From: Coriaria nepalensis
Taxonomy: Eukaryota; Streptophyta; Magnoliopsida; Cucurbitales; Coriariaceae
Direction: 5' to 3'
DNA: 64,000 nt
NCBI GenBank assembly: GCA_027186245.1
Contig: CP114485.1
Location: 1,488,001-1,552,000 of the forward strand
Of the stretch, positions 1-14,028 are shown piece by piece. How positions within the stretch are numbered: the stretch's first letter is position 1; each line of letters starts with the position of its first letter. Position numbers and translations under genes: made by a program. The notes beneath the pieces were generated by a model that had not been told where the DNA came from, did not search any database, and saw only the letters and a list, made by a program, of their open reading frames with translations.

Positions 1-230
1 GCCAACAGTACCTCTCATAATTTCCAACTTTAAACACAATGCATAATGAAGCATAAATTCAACAGATACATTGTCAGGTTCAGGTGTTCAAGTGGGGAGA
101 TATCCTAATCTTCTATGGTGGCATTGGAGAGTTGAAAATGACATTGGATTCTCATATACATAAAGGGTTGTGATGGAGTCACGAGTCTATAGTGTATAGT
201 GGTTGAAATGTCAGCTATTCATCTGGCCTC

Positions 231-243
231 TATAAGTATAAAA
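231..243 (+). promoter_or_regulatory. candidate TATA box of the acetyltransferase pseudogene
   Basis: A TATA-like stretch (tataagtataaaa) lies about 90 bases before the ATG at 330. The spacing suits a core promoter with a short 5' leader. Nothing else was recognised in positions 1-329. The call rests on motif and spacing only. Confidence 0.35.
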
Positions 244-314
244 AATGTTACAATATCTTTTAAAGCACATATCAGTCCTCGACAACATTGGTCTCTACTT
301 TCTATTTATCATAA

Positions 315-987
<673 letters not shown>

Positions 988-1179
988 GAATCTCTCTGTT
1001 TCCTTCTTTTTCTTCTCCGTGCTCTGTTGCTCTGTTTTGTCGGCCTCTTAGATCAGTTTTTTTAATATTTTCTTTATTTCGTATATGATGAAGATGTCGC
1101 ATTCATATTTCGTTGGCTTTCATTATTTGGATGTTGAAAACTAAAAACGGATTGCTTTGAACTTTTTTTTTTCTTCAGG
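988..1179. other. spacer after the acetyltransferase pseudogene
   Basis: T-rich 3' flank with no reading frame of interest. Probably the former 3' UTR of the pseudogene followed by intergenic DNA. Confidence 0.5.
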
Positions 1180-1842
1180 GACTAAACTGACATAAAAAGA
1201 TAACATAGGAAGAAAAATGAAAACAGTAAAATTATAAGGACCGAAAGAGCAACTAAGGGAAAAATAAGTCGGTCAAATGTATAAATTCAGTAACTTTGGG
1301 GAGTAATCTGCAAATCTCACTGTCTGTATGCTTTTTTGTCGAGGGTAATATATTAACATAACACAAAACACTTTTAACAGTAAAAAATACAGTGGTCAGA
1401 TCTAATCACCGTCTCGTCGGCGTTTGGCTGCAAGTTTGGCGGTAATATCCATGGCGGGCGGCGACGTTCATCCCGATCCTCTCACTCCTTTTACGTAGTC
1501 TCAGGTCCAGAATCCTCTCATCCCAGGTGAATCTTTCAGCCTTCCTTCTTCATCAAATGGAGTCTCATTTTCAATTGGCTTTATTCGTGAAACACCTTCT
1601 CCTTTCTCACATTTGCTTCACTCAACAGTTCAAACCTGGAAATCCGAGAAATAGCGTCCGTTCTTCACTGCAATTACAAGCGTACGCTACTTATCTAGTT
1701 ATTGCTTTCTTCGTTTTCCTTTCTAGTCTCGACTGAGGTTTGGGGATTGATCCTTGAAGTTAATAGGAGAGATTACGATAATTCTAAATCAGCTGGTAAT
1801 TTGAGCACTGGAATCAGCTTAGCTCAGGAATCGGCTCACGCA
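1180..1842 (+). repeat. copy 1 of a duplicated promoter / exon 1 / intron block (5' region of the PARC6-type gene)
   Basis: This block resembles 4640-5300. Shared landmarks in the same order are a purine-rich stretch near 1200, GGCTGCAAG(T/C)TTGGCGGTA near 1426, an ATGGCG at 1451, the 16-mer GGTCCAGAATCCTCTC at 1504-1519, a donor-like CCAG/GTGAA at 1526/1527, and TTGATCCTT near 1747. In this copy the frame from ATG 1451 stops after about 15 codons, so the former exon now looks like leader. Similarity fades just before ATG 1843. I infer that it supplies promoter, a non-coding first exon and possibly a leader intron to the gene at 1843. Block edges are approximate. Confidence 0.65.
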
Positions 1843-4287
1843 ATGCCCTTCATTTCTTCTTCCGCTTGTCTTTGTTCCCTGATACCTAGAGATATATACG
1901 ATAATCACTCAGACAAAAAGGTCTGCATACGCAAAGGTTTTTCCCGAGAATCAACTCTCTCGGGCTATAGTGGAATTTCTAGGGTTCTAATTGGGGTGTG
2001 CTCACGGAAAATTTCTCGCATTTTCACTCCATATAACACCTTGATTTCTGGTTGGAGACTGAAAGCCATTGGAGTTGACTCACGCACTAACTCTGCCATT
2101 CTTGATGGGAATCTGAATGTTGGCGTCGCCACCCTTGAAATTCCAGTTACCTGCTATCAGCTTATTGGCATTCCTGATCGGTCCGAGAAAGATGAAATTG
2201 TTAAATCCGTAATGGATTTGAAGAGTGCTGAAATTGAAGAAGGGTACACCCTGGATGCCGTTGTATCTAGGCAAGATCTTTTAATGGACGTGAGGGATAA
2301 ACTTCTTTTTGAACCAGAGTATGCTGGTAATATGAGGGAAAAGATCCCACCAAAATACTCCCTTAGAATCCCCTGGACATGGTTGCCAGGTGCTCTTTGC
2401 CTTCTTCAAGAGGTTGGGGAAGCAGAGCTTGTGGTAGGTATTGGTCAGGAAGCTGTTCGGCATCCAGATTCTAAGCCCTATATCCATGATATCCTTCTTT
2501 CCATGGCACTAGCTGAGTGCGCAACTGCAAAGATTTGTTTTGAGAAAAACAAAGTTTCCCAAGGATTTGAAGCTCTTGCTCGTGCTCAATGTCTTCTAAG
2601 GAGTAAAACTTCTCTTGAGAGATTAACATTGTTATCACAGATTGAAGAATCTTTGGAGGATCTTGCACCTGCATGCACACTGGAATTGTTGGGCATGCCT
2701 CGTTCACTTGATAATTCTGAGCGGCGACAAGGAGCGATTGCAGCATTGTGTGTTTTGCTGAGACAGGGGCTTGATGTGCAAACTTCATGCCGAGTCCAAG
2801 ATTGGCCATGCTTCTTGAGCCAAGCACTTAAAAGGCTAACGGCTAAAGAGGCAATTGATCTTCTCCCATGGAGTGATTTAGCTGCTGTGCGGAAGAATAA
2901 GAAATCGCTTGAATCACAGAATCAGCGGATTGTGATTGATTCTAATTGTTTCTACCTGGTTTTAATAGCTCATATTGCACTTGGGTTTTCGAGCAAGCAA
3001 ACAGAGTTTATTACCAAAGCAAAGACAATATGTGAAAGTCTGACAGCTTCTGAGGGTGTTGATCTGAAACTTGAGGAGGCTTTTTGCTCGTTCCTTCTTG
3101 GTCAGGGTTCTGAAGCTGATGTTATTAGACATCTTCAGCAGCTTGAATTGGATTCAAATTCCTCTGTGAAAAATTCTCTCTGGGGGAAGGAAACTATGGA
3201 TGGTTATAGGGCAAATCAAAGTTTGGACACGTGGCTGAAAGATGCTGTGCTTGGAGCATTTCCAGACACTAAGGACTTTCCTCCATCTATGGATAGCTTC
3301 TTCAATGGTGAGAGGAAAACTCCTGTTCTTAATAAGAAAAGCAAAGGGTCTTCTGAGATCTTACTAAGGGTAGGTCAGAGACACATGTCTGCTATTGTGT
3401 CTGACAGGCTAGATTTTAACGAGTCTCTTTCACAGGCGAACCCTTCTCAACGCCTTGGAACATTTATTAAGCAGTTAACTCCAATTGATTCACAAAATCC
3501 ATTAATATCAGATAAAGATAGTAAGGCGAGCCAGTCAAGTGCATCATCATCTGTACAACTGAAAAGGAATCTTGTTATGCACCGCAACAATGTCTGGGAA
3601 GGTTGGTTGGCCATAGGAGATCATCTTGTCTCAAAAAATGCCTTCATTATAGTGTTTGGATGCATAGTTTTTGCTACTTTGAAATTATTCAGCATCAAGT
3701 TAACTGGGACGAGCTCTTCCAGGTGGAACCCTCTTAAAGAAAATACAATTAGAGGCTCACTTGGCTGGAAAGTAGATGCTTCCAAAGATTATATGAAGGA
3801 GGGAAGAATTGCTAGCAGGATTAACAAGTTTTTTATGACATTGATGAAGCAGCAGCCTACTGCAAACTGGTCAGATCATGCCAGGAGGGTAATGTCAGTT
3901 GAAGAAGCTGAAGCCCTTGTGAAGCACTGGCAAGCAAGTAAAGCAGAAGCTCTGGGGCCCACTCATGAAGTACACAGCCTCTATGGAATTCTAGATGAGA
4001 CAATGCTTATTCAATGGCAAACTCTGGCCGATACTGCCAAAGCCAAGTCCTGTTATTGGAAGTTCGTTTTGCTGCAATTGACAGTGCAGCAAGCTGAGAT
4101 CTTATCAGATGAAATTGGGTTGGAGATGGCGGAGATTAAGGTTCTCCTGGAGGAAGCAGCTGAGCTTGTTAATGAATCTGAAAAGAACCAAAGTTATTAT
4201 AGCACCTATAAAGTTCATTATGTTCTTAAAAGGCAAGATGATGGTTCATGGAGGTTTTGTGAAGGTGATGTTTTGTTGCCATCTTGA
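1843..4287 (+). CDS. PARC6: plastid division protein CDP1/PARC6, intronless
   Basis: The product is 814 aa, close to the roughly 819 aa I recall for Arabidopsis PARC6 (CDP1, ARC6H). ATG 1843 is chosen because MPFISSSACLC begins a serine-rich transit peptide; the frame is open upstream to 1702 but that part lies in the duplicated leader. In order: transit peptide; a degenerate J-like segment (CYQLIGIPDRSEKDEIV, near residue 100) without HPD; a long alpha-helical stromal region (DLLMDVRDKLLFEPEYAGN, IPWTWLPGALCLLQEVG); a single membrane segment near residues 600-620 (FIIVFGCIVFATLKLF); and a C-terminal ARC6-like intermembrane-space domain (VEEAEALVKHWQASKAEALG, YYSTYKVHYVL). The family sits in the inner envelope and links the stromal FtsZ/ARC3 machinery to PDV1. 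Odd: the whole frame is one exon, although ARC6-family genes, as I recall, have introns. It appears intact. Confidence 0.88.
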   Translation: MPFISSSACLCSLIPRDIYDNHSDKKVCIRKGFSRESTLSGYSGISRVLIGVCSRKISRIFTPYNTLISGWRLKAIGVDSRTNSAILDGNLNVGVATLEIPVTCYQLIGIPDRSEKDEIVKSVMDLKSAEIEEGYTLDAVVSRQDLLMDVRDKLLFEPEYAGNMREKIPPKYSLRIPWTWLPGALCLLQEVGEAELVVGIGQEAVRHPDSKPYIHDILLSMALAECATAKICFEKNKVSQGFEALARAQCLLRSKTSLERLTLLSQIEESLEDLAPACTLELLGMPRSLDNSERRQGAIAALCVLLRQGLDVQTSCRVQDWPCFLSQALKRLTAKEAIDLLPWSDLAAVRKNKKSLESQNQRIVIDSNCFYLVLIAHIALGFSSKQTEFITKAKTICESLTASEGVDLKLEEAFCSFLLGQGSEADVIRHLQQLELDSNSSVKNSLWGKETMDGYRANQSLDTWLKDAVLGAFPDTKDFPPSMDSFFNGERKTPVLNKKSKGSSEILLRVGQRHMSAIVSDRLDFNESLSQANPSQRLGTFIKQLTPIDSQNPLISDKDSKASQSSASSSVQLKRNLVMHRNNVWEGWLAIGDHLVSKNAFIIVFGCIVFATLKLFSIKLTGTSSSRWNPLKENTIRGSLGWKVDASKDYMKEGRIASRINKFFMTLMKQQPTANWSDHARRVMSVEEAEALVKHWQASKAEALGPTHEVHSLYGILDETMLIQWQTLADTAKAKSCYWKFVLLQLTVQQAEILSDEIGLEMAEIKVLLEEAAELVNESEKNQSYYSTYKVHYVLKRQDDGSWRFCEGDVLLPS

Positions 4288-4639
4288 TCTTTGTAGTTCC
4301 AGTCTGGTCCTGAGAAAAGGTTAGAATCTGTGAATCAGTTGACTCGTATAAAACTGATCTTCATTATTATTATTATTTTATTTTTTATTTTTCCACTTTG
4401 GTATTCACTTGAAATTTCTTGAAATAGTATAACGTGGATGATTATTGACGCCTGAAAATTGTCCGGTTTTGCTCGATCATCAACATCTAAATTTAATTCT
4501 TATGACTAATAAATTATGGGACTTGGGTACAATTCATACTCAAATGAAGAACGTACGAAAATTTTGAGTTTTTGGGACCAAAGTGAAAAGTTTGAGATTT
4601 TGGAGACCAAAGTGAAACTTGAGTGTTTTAATTGATTCA
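4288..4639. other. 3' flank of the PARC6-type gene
   Basis: Contains the likely 3' UTR with an ATT repeat (about 4362-4380). Near 4575-4617 a short phrase containing gaccaaagtgaaa occurs twice. No clear A-tail marks a retroposition end. No gene seen. Confidence 0.5.
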
Positions 4640-5300
4640 AAAAATAGTATAGGGAGGAAAATGAAAAACTAAATAATATATAGAAATAAATATAAAATAA
4701 TACGAGGATAGATGGTTAAATACCCCATCCGTTAAAAAGAGAGATTTATTTTTGTCGAGGGGTGGATATATAAAACTCAAGAACTTGAGGGATCACTTGG
4801 CAAGTATACATATACTATGTATGCCTAGAATTTGTTTGCGCTTTTAGGCTGCAAGCTTGGCGGTAGTTTTTATGGCGGAGAGGCGAATCCTTTCCTTACT
4901 TTTGCGCAGTAGGGTCCAGAATCCTCTCTTTCCAGGTGAACCTTTCAGTCTCTTCTTCTTGATCAAATCGTATAACCAGTATGGATAAAATTTGCAAACT
5001 TCATGTTGGCTCCATCGCCAAAAGCTTCTCCCTTCTCATAAATGATGGATTTTTCTCTCAGTTGAAACCATGGAAATCAGAGAATTGAGGCGTTTTTTTT
5101 AATATATTTTTTTTAAAATTTCCGTCTTTGCTTGCAATAATATCTTGTCTTGTGTTACTCATCGCGTTAGTGCTTCCTTTTGCTATCTTAGTCTTCACTG
5201 AAATTTTGAGTTTTGATCCTTCAAGGTAGAGTTTTGATTATACGAATTGTCTGCAATTCGGAATTTCAGCATTGAAATCGGATTTATTGATGAACCTTCA
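4640..5300 (+). repeat. copy 2 of the duplicated promoter / exon 1 / intron block (5' region of the Zim17-type gene)
   Basis: Counterpart of 1180-1842. Here the exon after ATG 4872 stays open and reads as a basic, hydrophobic mitochondrial-type presequence (MAERRILSLLLRSRVQNPLF) up to the donor CCAG/GTGAAC at 4935/4936. The following intron keeps similarity to copy 1 down to about 5290. Because the coding frame survives only here, copy 2 looks like the source and copy 1 the derived piece. Edges are approximate. Confidence 0.65.
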
Positions 5301-5995
5301 ATCTGAATTAGCTTTAAATTGACATGAAAATGTATATTTTGTCTGTTTCCTAGACTATGTTGCTTAATTTTCTCTTACCCTTCTTCTGAATGTCTTCCTC
5401 TGAATTTCATGATTACTGCTTTAGCTTTGAAGAATCAGAAGATTTTAGTGTCCTTTTAGATGTATACTCTCCCTGTATGTATGAGTTTATCATCTTCTTC
5501 TAATCTTAATCTTTCTCAACCACTATGGTGCAGAGCCCTCTTCCCAGTTTCTTCCTTCCACAAATGCATTCTTCCGCAGCACTAGTAGATGGATTTTCCA
5601 CAGCAGGAAATCAGAGTGATGAAAATGCCAAAGAATCTGGTTTGAATCCTGTTCTCAACTCATAGGCTAATACCCAGTCCGATGAGAAAAGTCTGATTTC
5701 TGATTTCTCCAACTTGAAAGTATCACCGAGGCATGATCTTGCCATGATCTTCACTTGCAAAGTCTGTGAAACAAGAACTATGAAGCTGGTTTGCCGAGAA
5801 TCATACGAGCAAGGGGTCGTAGTAGCTCGCTGTGATGGATGCAATAGTCTACACTTGATTGCAGATCGACTTGGGTGGTTTGGAGAACTCGAAAGTGTTG
5901 AAGATTGCTTGGCTGCTCGTGGGGAGGAAGTGAAGAGAGGTTCTCTTGATTCTTTGAATTTCACTCTTGAAGATCTAGCTGGAAAAATGCCGTGA
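4872..5995 (+). pseudogene. DNL-type zinc-finger (Zim17/Tim15/HEP-like) gene, reading frame disrupted
   Basis: Exon 1 (4872-4935) encodes a presequence-like peptide and ends in phase 1. Exon 2 starts after CAG at 5531-5533. Joined in phase it reads EPSSQFLPSTNAFFRSTSRW, then hits TGA at 5617-5619. The zinc-finger frame is a different one and has TAG at 5663-5665 before it. Downstream, 5666-5995 is clean and typical: VSPRHDLAMIFTCKVC, then RCDGCNSLHLIADRLGWFGE (two CxxC pairs of the DNL finger) and LDSLNFTLEDLAG at the end. Zim17-type proteins keep mitochondrial or plastid Hsp70 soluble. Seen: a frame change is needed between exon 1 and the finger, plus one stop. Inference: pseudogene, or splicing I could not find. 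Translation from an internal ATG would lack any presequence. Confidence 0.6.
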
Positions 5996-6000
5996 TATGG

Positions 6001-6633
6001 TCAAATTTTGCAGACTAAAATCACTTTCAAGATATCATGGATTCTTTTTTGTTATCTTTTACCTGGTTAGATGTATACAAATTGTTGTTAACGTTAACTT
6101 GTTAAGCAGGTAACACTATAATATTTCAATTTACCTGATTTCAATTTTCATGATATTGCAAACAAAGAGAGAACAACAATGAAACACAAAGACTGCCCAT
6201 CCTTAATCCAACGAGGAATTGGTGAGTGGATTCCGTCACATAGGAGATTCGATTTACCAAAAAAATTCTCAATGCAAAAAAAGGTTAGGTAATACAACGA
6301 GTAAAATTTTGATAAATTAATAATTTTATATTGAAAATTTTATTAATTTAATAATTTATTAAATAAAATTAACAGTTAAAAACAAAAAAAAAATTATTTA
6401 ATTAAATTTATTAATTGACGAAGGATCTGATTCACTTCTTTATAGAATTTGCTATAAATGTATTTTCTGGGTCGGGTATATGGGTCGGGGTCAAGAACCA
6501 ACGTGTAGCCGACTCCACTTGCCGGAACTCCTCGTAACCATATAGAAAGAACTAAGAAGCAAAAGACGCGAGCAGAAAAATCCAGACCGAAGTGAAAAAG
6601 AACCTCAAGTCCCTATCGGTTTTATCAGAAGCC
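6001..6633. other. AT-rich spacer and GET3B leader
   Basis: 3' flank of the zinc-finger gene, then an AT-rich stretch (about 6300-6420) and the probable promoter and leader of the downstream gene. No reading frame or RNA gene recognised. Confidence 0.5.
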
Positions 6634-9173
<2,540 letters not shown>

Positions 9174-10547
9174 CAATATGCATAGGAAGCTAATTTCATA
9201 CCCTTCGTCTACCTCTTATTTTATTTTTATTTTCCTTAAAAAAAAGGTATTTTTGCAGAGGTTAAGGAGAGTCCTCCCCAGTACATAAAACCAACCCTTT
9301 TTACACTGAGTCTTGAGAGTTTAGTAGTTTGACTTATATGTTGACATTGAAATTTCTTTACTGCTTTTTCCTATTGATTTGTCTATATTAATGCATCTAT
9401 CCGATTCCATACTTTATCCGACATAGTTGAATAGTTGTTTGTTCTTATCTGAGAATAAAAAGAGTCAAAACAGAACAGGAAAAACTTTGGTGGGGTCAAT
9501 TCCTTATTTTTCAATAGTATAGGCCAGCTATATTAATTTCTCTATAGTTTGGATACCAAGTTCCTATAAATAAACCCTAATATTATATTAGAATATAAAT
9601 ATTAAAAGGAAAGCGGGGAGGGATCGGCGTGTGAATAGAATTTTACTTACTTCCACCAAATCCAATTTATAATCTTTCCCTAGTATATAGCTCTGGTCTC
9701 TATCCCGTTCGATTTCACACACATTTCAACTAATCGGCTATCCTTATTTCATATTTCCTGTATTTTCAAAGCCACCATTCGCAATCTCTCTTCCTTTTCG
9801 AGTTCGACTTTCTCGTTCCTCTTCCTCATCCCTCCTTTCTTTAATCTGAGGTTGGTATAATCTTGATTTTTTTTTTTTTTGGTCACATGCATATTTGTTT
9901 TTGCTCCCTTTCTAATTCCTTGTTGCGGTCTGGTTTGTTTGGATTCTGAAGATGGGATGGTATAATGGACCAGAGTTTTAATTAGGGTTTTTTTTTTCTT
10001 GCTCAATTATATATATTGGTTGTGAAAATTGATTCCTTGAGTTAAAGTAATGTTTTCTTGATGTTGAAGTACAGAATAATAGTTTCCTTTTAGTTTTCTC
10101 TGTCGGAATACTAGGATTTGAAGTTTTTGTATCGATTCTTTGATTGCCCCCTCCCAAAAAAAAAAAAAAAAAAAAAGACCGATTGATTGGGAAATAATAG
10201 TGCTATAGATATTAGGTTTTGAATATTCAGATTGTAACGCTATAGTCACATAATTTAACTGGCTGCATGCTTGATTCCTAATCACACATAAAAATAAAGC
10301 TATTATTGGCATAGAGTCGTTTGTTTAAATTTTGGGTAATTGTTCTCAGGGTTGGTGGTATTATGGTAAAAAGATTTCCTTTTTCTGGAAAATCTGGCTT
10401 CTTGAAAGCAGTCATATATATATTTTACTGGAGTTGTACTCATTAAATGACTATCTACCACCTTTTGCATCCTTTTTTCAGTTATTACAATTCTTTGGTG
10501 AATGTACGGAGCACCCATAGCGCTATTGTAGACTATGAACTAAGAAT
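9174..10547 (+). other. spacer, promoter and probable 5' UTR intron of the OTU gene
   Basis: 3' UTR of the ATPase gene, then an AT-rich promoter (TATAAATA-like near 9567). A pyrimidine-rich leader near 9700-9850 may be followed by a leader intron with T and A homopolymers (A run about 10157-10176) ending before ATG 10548. The intron is inferred from composition, not from a transcript. Confidence 0.4.
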
Positions 10548-13090
10548 ATGGCTACATATGAGATTGATCCTGATGTTAGAAGATGGGGTCTTGATCTTCT
10601 TGATGTTTGCACTCTTTCAAATGATGCCTCTCGTAGCACTATTACATATGTATGTGACCCAAATTTGAGTCAAGTGGGGTATGTTAGAGAGGTTTATTGT
10701 GAGCCATGTAATGTGGAGAATGATGAGGCAATAGCTCAAGCTTTTCAAGAAGAATTATCAAAAGTTAATTCTATAGAAGCATCTGCGGTATCTAATTCTG
10801 GGGCAGAGCATCTAAAGGCATCAGTTCTTGCACAAGATTGGTTGGGTCCTTCTTCAAGACACAGCAGTTATGGTATTGGTAACTTAAAATTTTATCTTTT
10901 GATTGAGTCGTTCTATTTTCTGAGAATATTCCATTTGCTTATTGTGTTAGATTTTCAACTATATGTAGGGCATGAGAATGACCTTAGAGAAGGGTCTAAT
11001 GCCGACATAAAATTTGAAGAGTTGGGTGATGTTAGCAAAAGATTGAATAGCGAGGTGGATGCAATGGGTAATGCATGTCCTAAACCAGAAGAAATGTCAT
11101 TCAATGGTGAAGACTACTCGTATTTTCTGGAAATAGCTGATGAATCTACACTTGATGGTGAAATGGGAAAAAGGTTGAACCAGATGGTTCCTGTCCCTGT
11201 AAGTATTATTATGATCATTATTTTTATTTTCTGTGGCCTAACCTAAAGCAGATAGGCCTGTGTTCAGAATTGGTCATGGCAGTTTTAACTTTTAACTGTA
11301 TCTTTTGTTTCTTGCGTGCAGCATGTTCCTAAAACTAACGAGAAAATACCCTCAGCTGATGAAGAGATGTCGGATCATCAAAGGCTTCTAGAAAGGTCTT
11401 GTATGCTTTCCTTACGCTATATATGCACGGAGATGTAATTGTTGGATGCTTATAGTTAAATCTGACTTATGATACAAATTTCCCCATTCAATTTTACATC
11501 AATGGGTAAAATTTTGAAAGATCCTTGCTTAGTTATATAATCTTGCATTAAGGTGTAGGTTTATAGGATGATCTTGTTCCTTATTAAAATTTATGTTAAC
11601 TGATTATTTTGTTTTCCTGGGTAATTTCTTTTCATATTCAATTTGATCTGGCATGCTGATGATCTTGAATGGTTGATCTTTTGGTAGACTGCAGTTATAT
11701 GAAGTGGTTGAGCAAAAGGTTCAAGGAGATGGAAATTGTCAGGTTGGCTATTTTCTTCATATTTTGAACACAACTATTCTGTGGATATATGTTATAGTGC
11801 ATCCTGCAAAATAAAGATTCTGCTTCATTGAGAGATTAAGATATGTTACATTTTCTTAAATGTTCTGAATGAATATTAAGTTTCTTTCCTCTTTTATTCA
11901 ACTAAGTACAGTAAATGCATATTCGTGATAGTTTATATAACAGAAGGTTATGTTACTTATTAATATGAAGAGGATGGATATTTAGTATGGAAACGTTTTA
12001 GCTCATAACGCTCACAACAGAGAATCTCCCTTTTATGTTTTTAAGTTAAAATTCAGAGATGACCGATTAATGTCATAATTTTACCCAGTTCCGCGCCCTA
12101 TCGGATCAGCTCTACCGTTCTCCCGACCATCATGATTTTGTGAGAGAACAAATTATTCGACAGGTTGGTATTATTCATGTGTTTGACAGATGTGCTCTTT
12201 TAGTGTGTGTGTGTATGTGTGTGTGTGTTTTTTTTTTTTTCTGATTATGGAGGTCCCTTATGTTGGTGATGCCATCCAGCTGAAGGCTTTCAGGGAAGTG
12301 TACGAGGGCTATGTTCCAATGGCATATGATGAATATTTGAAGAAAATGAGCAAGTATTGCTGGCTTACTTTGTAATCTTGGCACCTTTTACTGGACTTAT
12401 TTTAAAATCATTTTGTACTCATATATGAATCTCATTGGAACAAACAGGAAAGGAGAATGGGGTGATCATGTAACACTGCAGGCAGCTGCAGATTGGGTAT
12501 AGTCACTATTATAACCTTTCTGCTTTTCTTTCCATCTTCTTCTTAGAGATTGACTTCTTTCAATCTCCTGTTAAATATATTATGCTATTAGAGACCTCTC
12601 CATGGTGGGTTGCTGATAAATATCAATTTCTTACAGTTTGGAGTCAAAATGTTTGTGATAACATCTTTTAAGGATACCTGTTATATTGAGATACTTCCCC
12701 ATGTTCAGAAGTCCGAAAGGGGTAAGATCTCTAGATTCCTTATATCTGGACTTGATAATATAAGACACATAAACAAGACATTGTGGTTGGCTCTGCAGTT
12801 ATTTTCTTGAGCTTTTGGGCAGAGGTGCATTACAATTCAATCTATCCCGATGGAGGTAAAAATATAGCAAACTTTAAACGTACACACACTTTCATTTTTG
12901 AATATTTCAGACAGTTTACATGCATGGTTTAATATTAACGGAAATTTAGTTAGATAAGACATTAACTGAAAATATATCTGCTGTCCCCTACTTGTTATCA
13001 ACTATTTTTTTTATAATAATGTTGTGAAATCCAGAGTTTCCTGCAACCTGGATGAAGAAGAAAAAGAAATGGTGGAATTTTGGAAGCTAA
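10548..13090 (+). CDS. OTU-domain cysteine deubiquitinase (OTU9/OTU10-like)
   Basis: Ten exons give 359 aa: 10548-10872, 10969-11198, 11322-11395, 11688-11742, 12089-12163, 12280-12353, 12448-12496, 12637-12721, 12799-12855, 13035-13090; all GT-AG and in frame. The N-terminal half has the plant-specific opening (YEIDPDVRRWGLDLLDVC) and a variable linker. The OTU fold follows: the catalytic Asp/Cys motif GDGNCQFRALSDQLY spans exons 4-5, then REQIIRQLKAFREVYEGYV, KKGEWGDHVTLQAAADWFGV, and the catalytic His in FWAEVHYNSIYP near the C terminus. The tail is lysine-rich (MKKKKKWW). The family cleaves ubiquitin chains; subgroup assignment (9, 10, 11 or 12) is from remembered N-terminal similarity. 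Intron 5 carries a GT repeat and a T run just before exon 6. Confidence 0.9.
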
Positions 13091-14028
13091 ATTTTTCGTT
13101 TCCCCGCTTACCTTCTCTTTGACTGGATTAACTCTGCCAACAGCTGTTAAAAAGCAATTTTCTCGCATCAATTCGGATTGATAGCGGTTCATTCTGGTGT
13201 TTGGCTGCTTCTGAAGACTGAAGGGATATGGGATCTTGGATTGGATGCACTCTGTTAATAAAATGATCGATACATTCTTTGATTCTAAATGATTCTTCAT
13301 TCCTTTCTGTATATAACTACTTATTTATTAACTTTATTTTGTCTGCTTTTAATAGGTTAATTTTTACATCCCTCGACTTGTTTTTCAGTCAGTTATGGTT
13401 TCAAAGTAATCAAAATGTCCGAAATGTTCATGGGCCATAGCCTAAAAAGAAAGAGCCCATCACTTGCATCCCCCTTTACTTGTACATGTTTTTCTTTTTT
13501 GTGTACGGGAAAATGCTGCCACGAAGCTGTTCTCCGACGAATTTGAATGCGGTTCTGGCAAATCAACGGTAAGTAGCTCGTACAGAGCATAGGAAATTAT
13601 TATGTTTTTGGGAAAGCTTCTTTCTCACGGCTATAAGAAGGCATGTCAGAATCCCCCATATATTTACACCCAGAAGTCGACTTATGAAATGTGCACATGA
13701 AATGGAAGAAAGATTGGAGTTTTGATTCAATCGAGCACATTGACAGGTCCATTGAGCTGAAAACCCATAATCGCCTTGAAAAACTGCATTGTTCAAGACC
13801 CAAATGACTGTGTTCCAATCTCTGCCATCTTTAAGCGTGGACAAGAGTTGGATATCCCCCTGAAAGTGGCTAGGTTTTTGAGACTCTAACCTTCGATTTT
13901 CGAATAATTCACTGGTCCGCAGTATAACCATCCTTGGTTCAGATTGACTCAAGAAGCTGCTGAGATTCATAAGGAAGAGAGGAGAATTTATGACGACTGT
14001 AGGGAGGATATAAGGTTAAGGTTGAAGT
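13091..14028. other. spacer between OTU gene and Pumilio fragment
   Basis: Holds the OTU 3' UTR. On the minus strand a 135-codon open frame (13563-13970) shows no motif I know and has no coding character beyond being open. PUF repeats, which should follow the Pumilio fragment here, are absent. Confidence 0.5.

Noticed and set aside
1702..1842. N-terminal extension of the PARC6 frame from 1702
   Set aside because: It lies in the duplicated leader, lacks transit-peptide character, and the product from 1843 already has the family length.
13563..13970. 135-codon minus-strand open frame
   Set aside because: No recognisable domain, no good start context, and it lies where Pumilio PUF repeats would be expected but does not resemble them.
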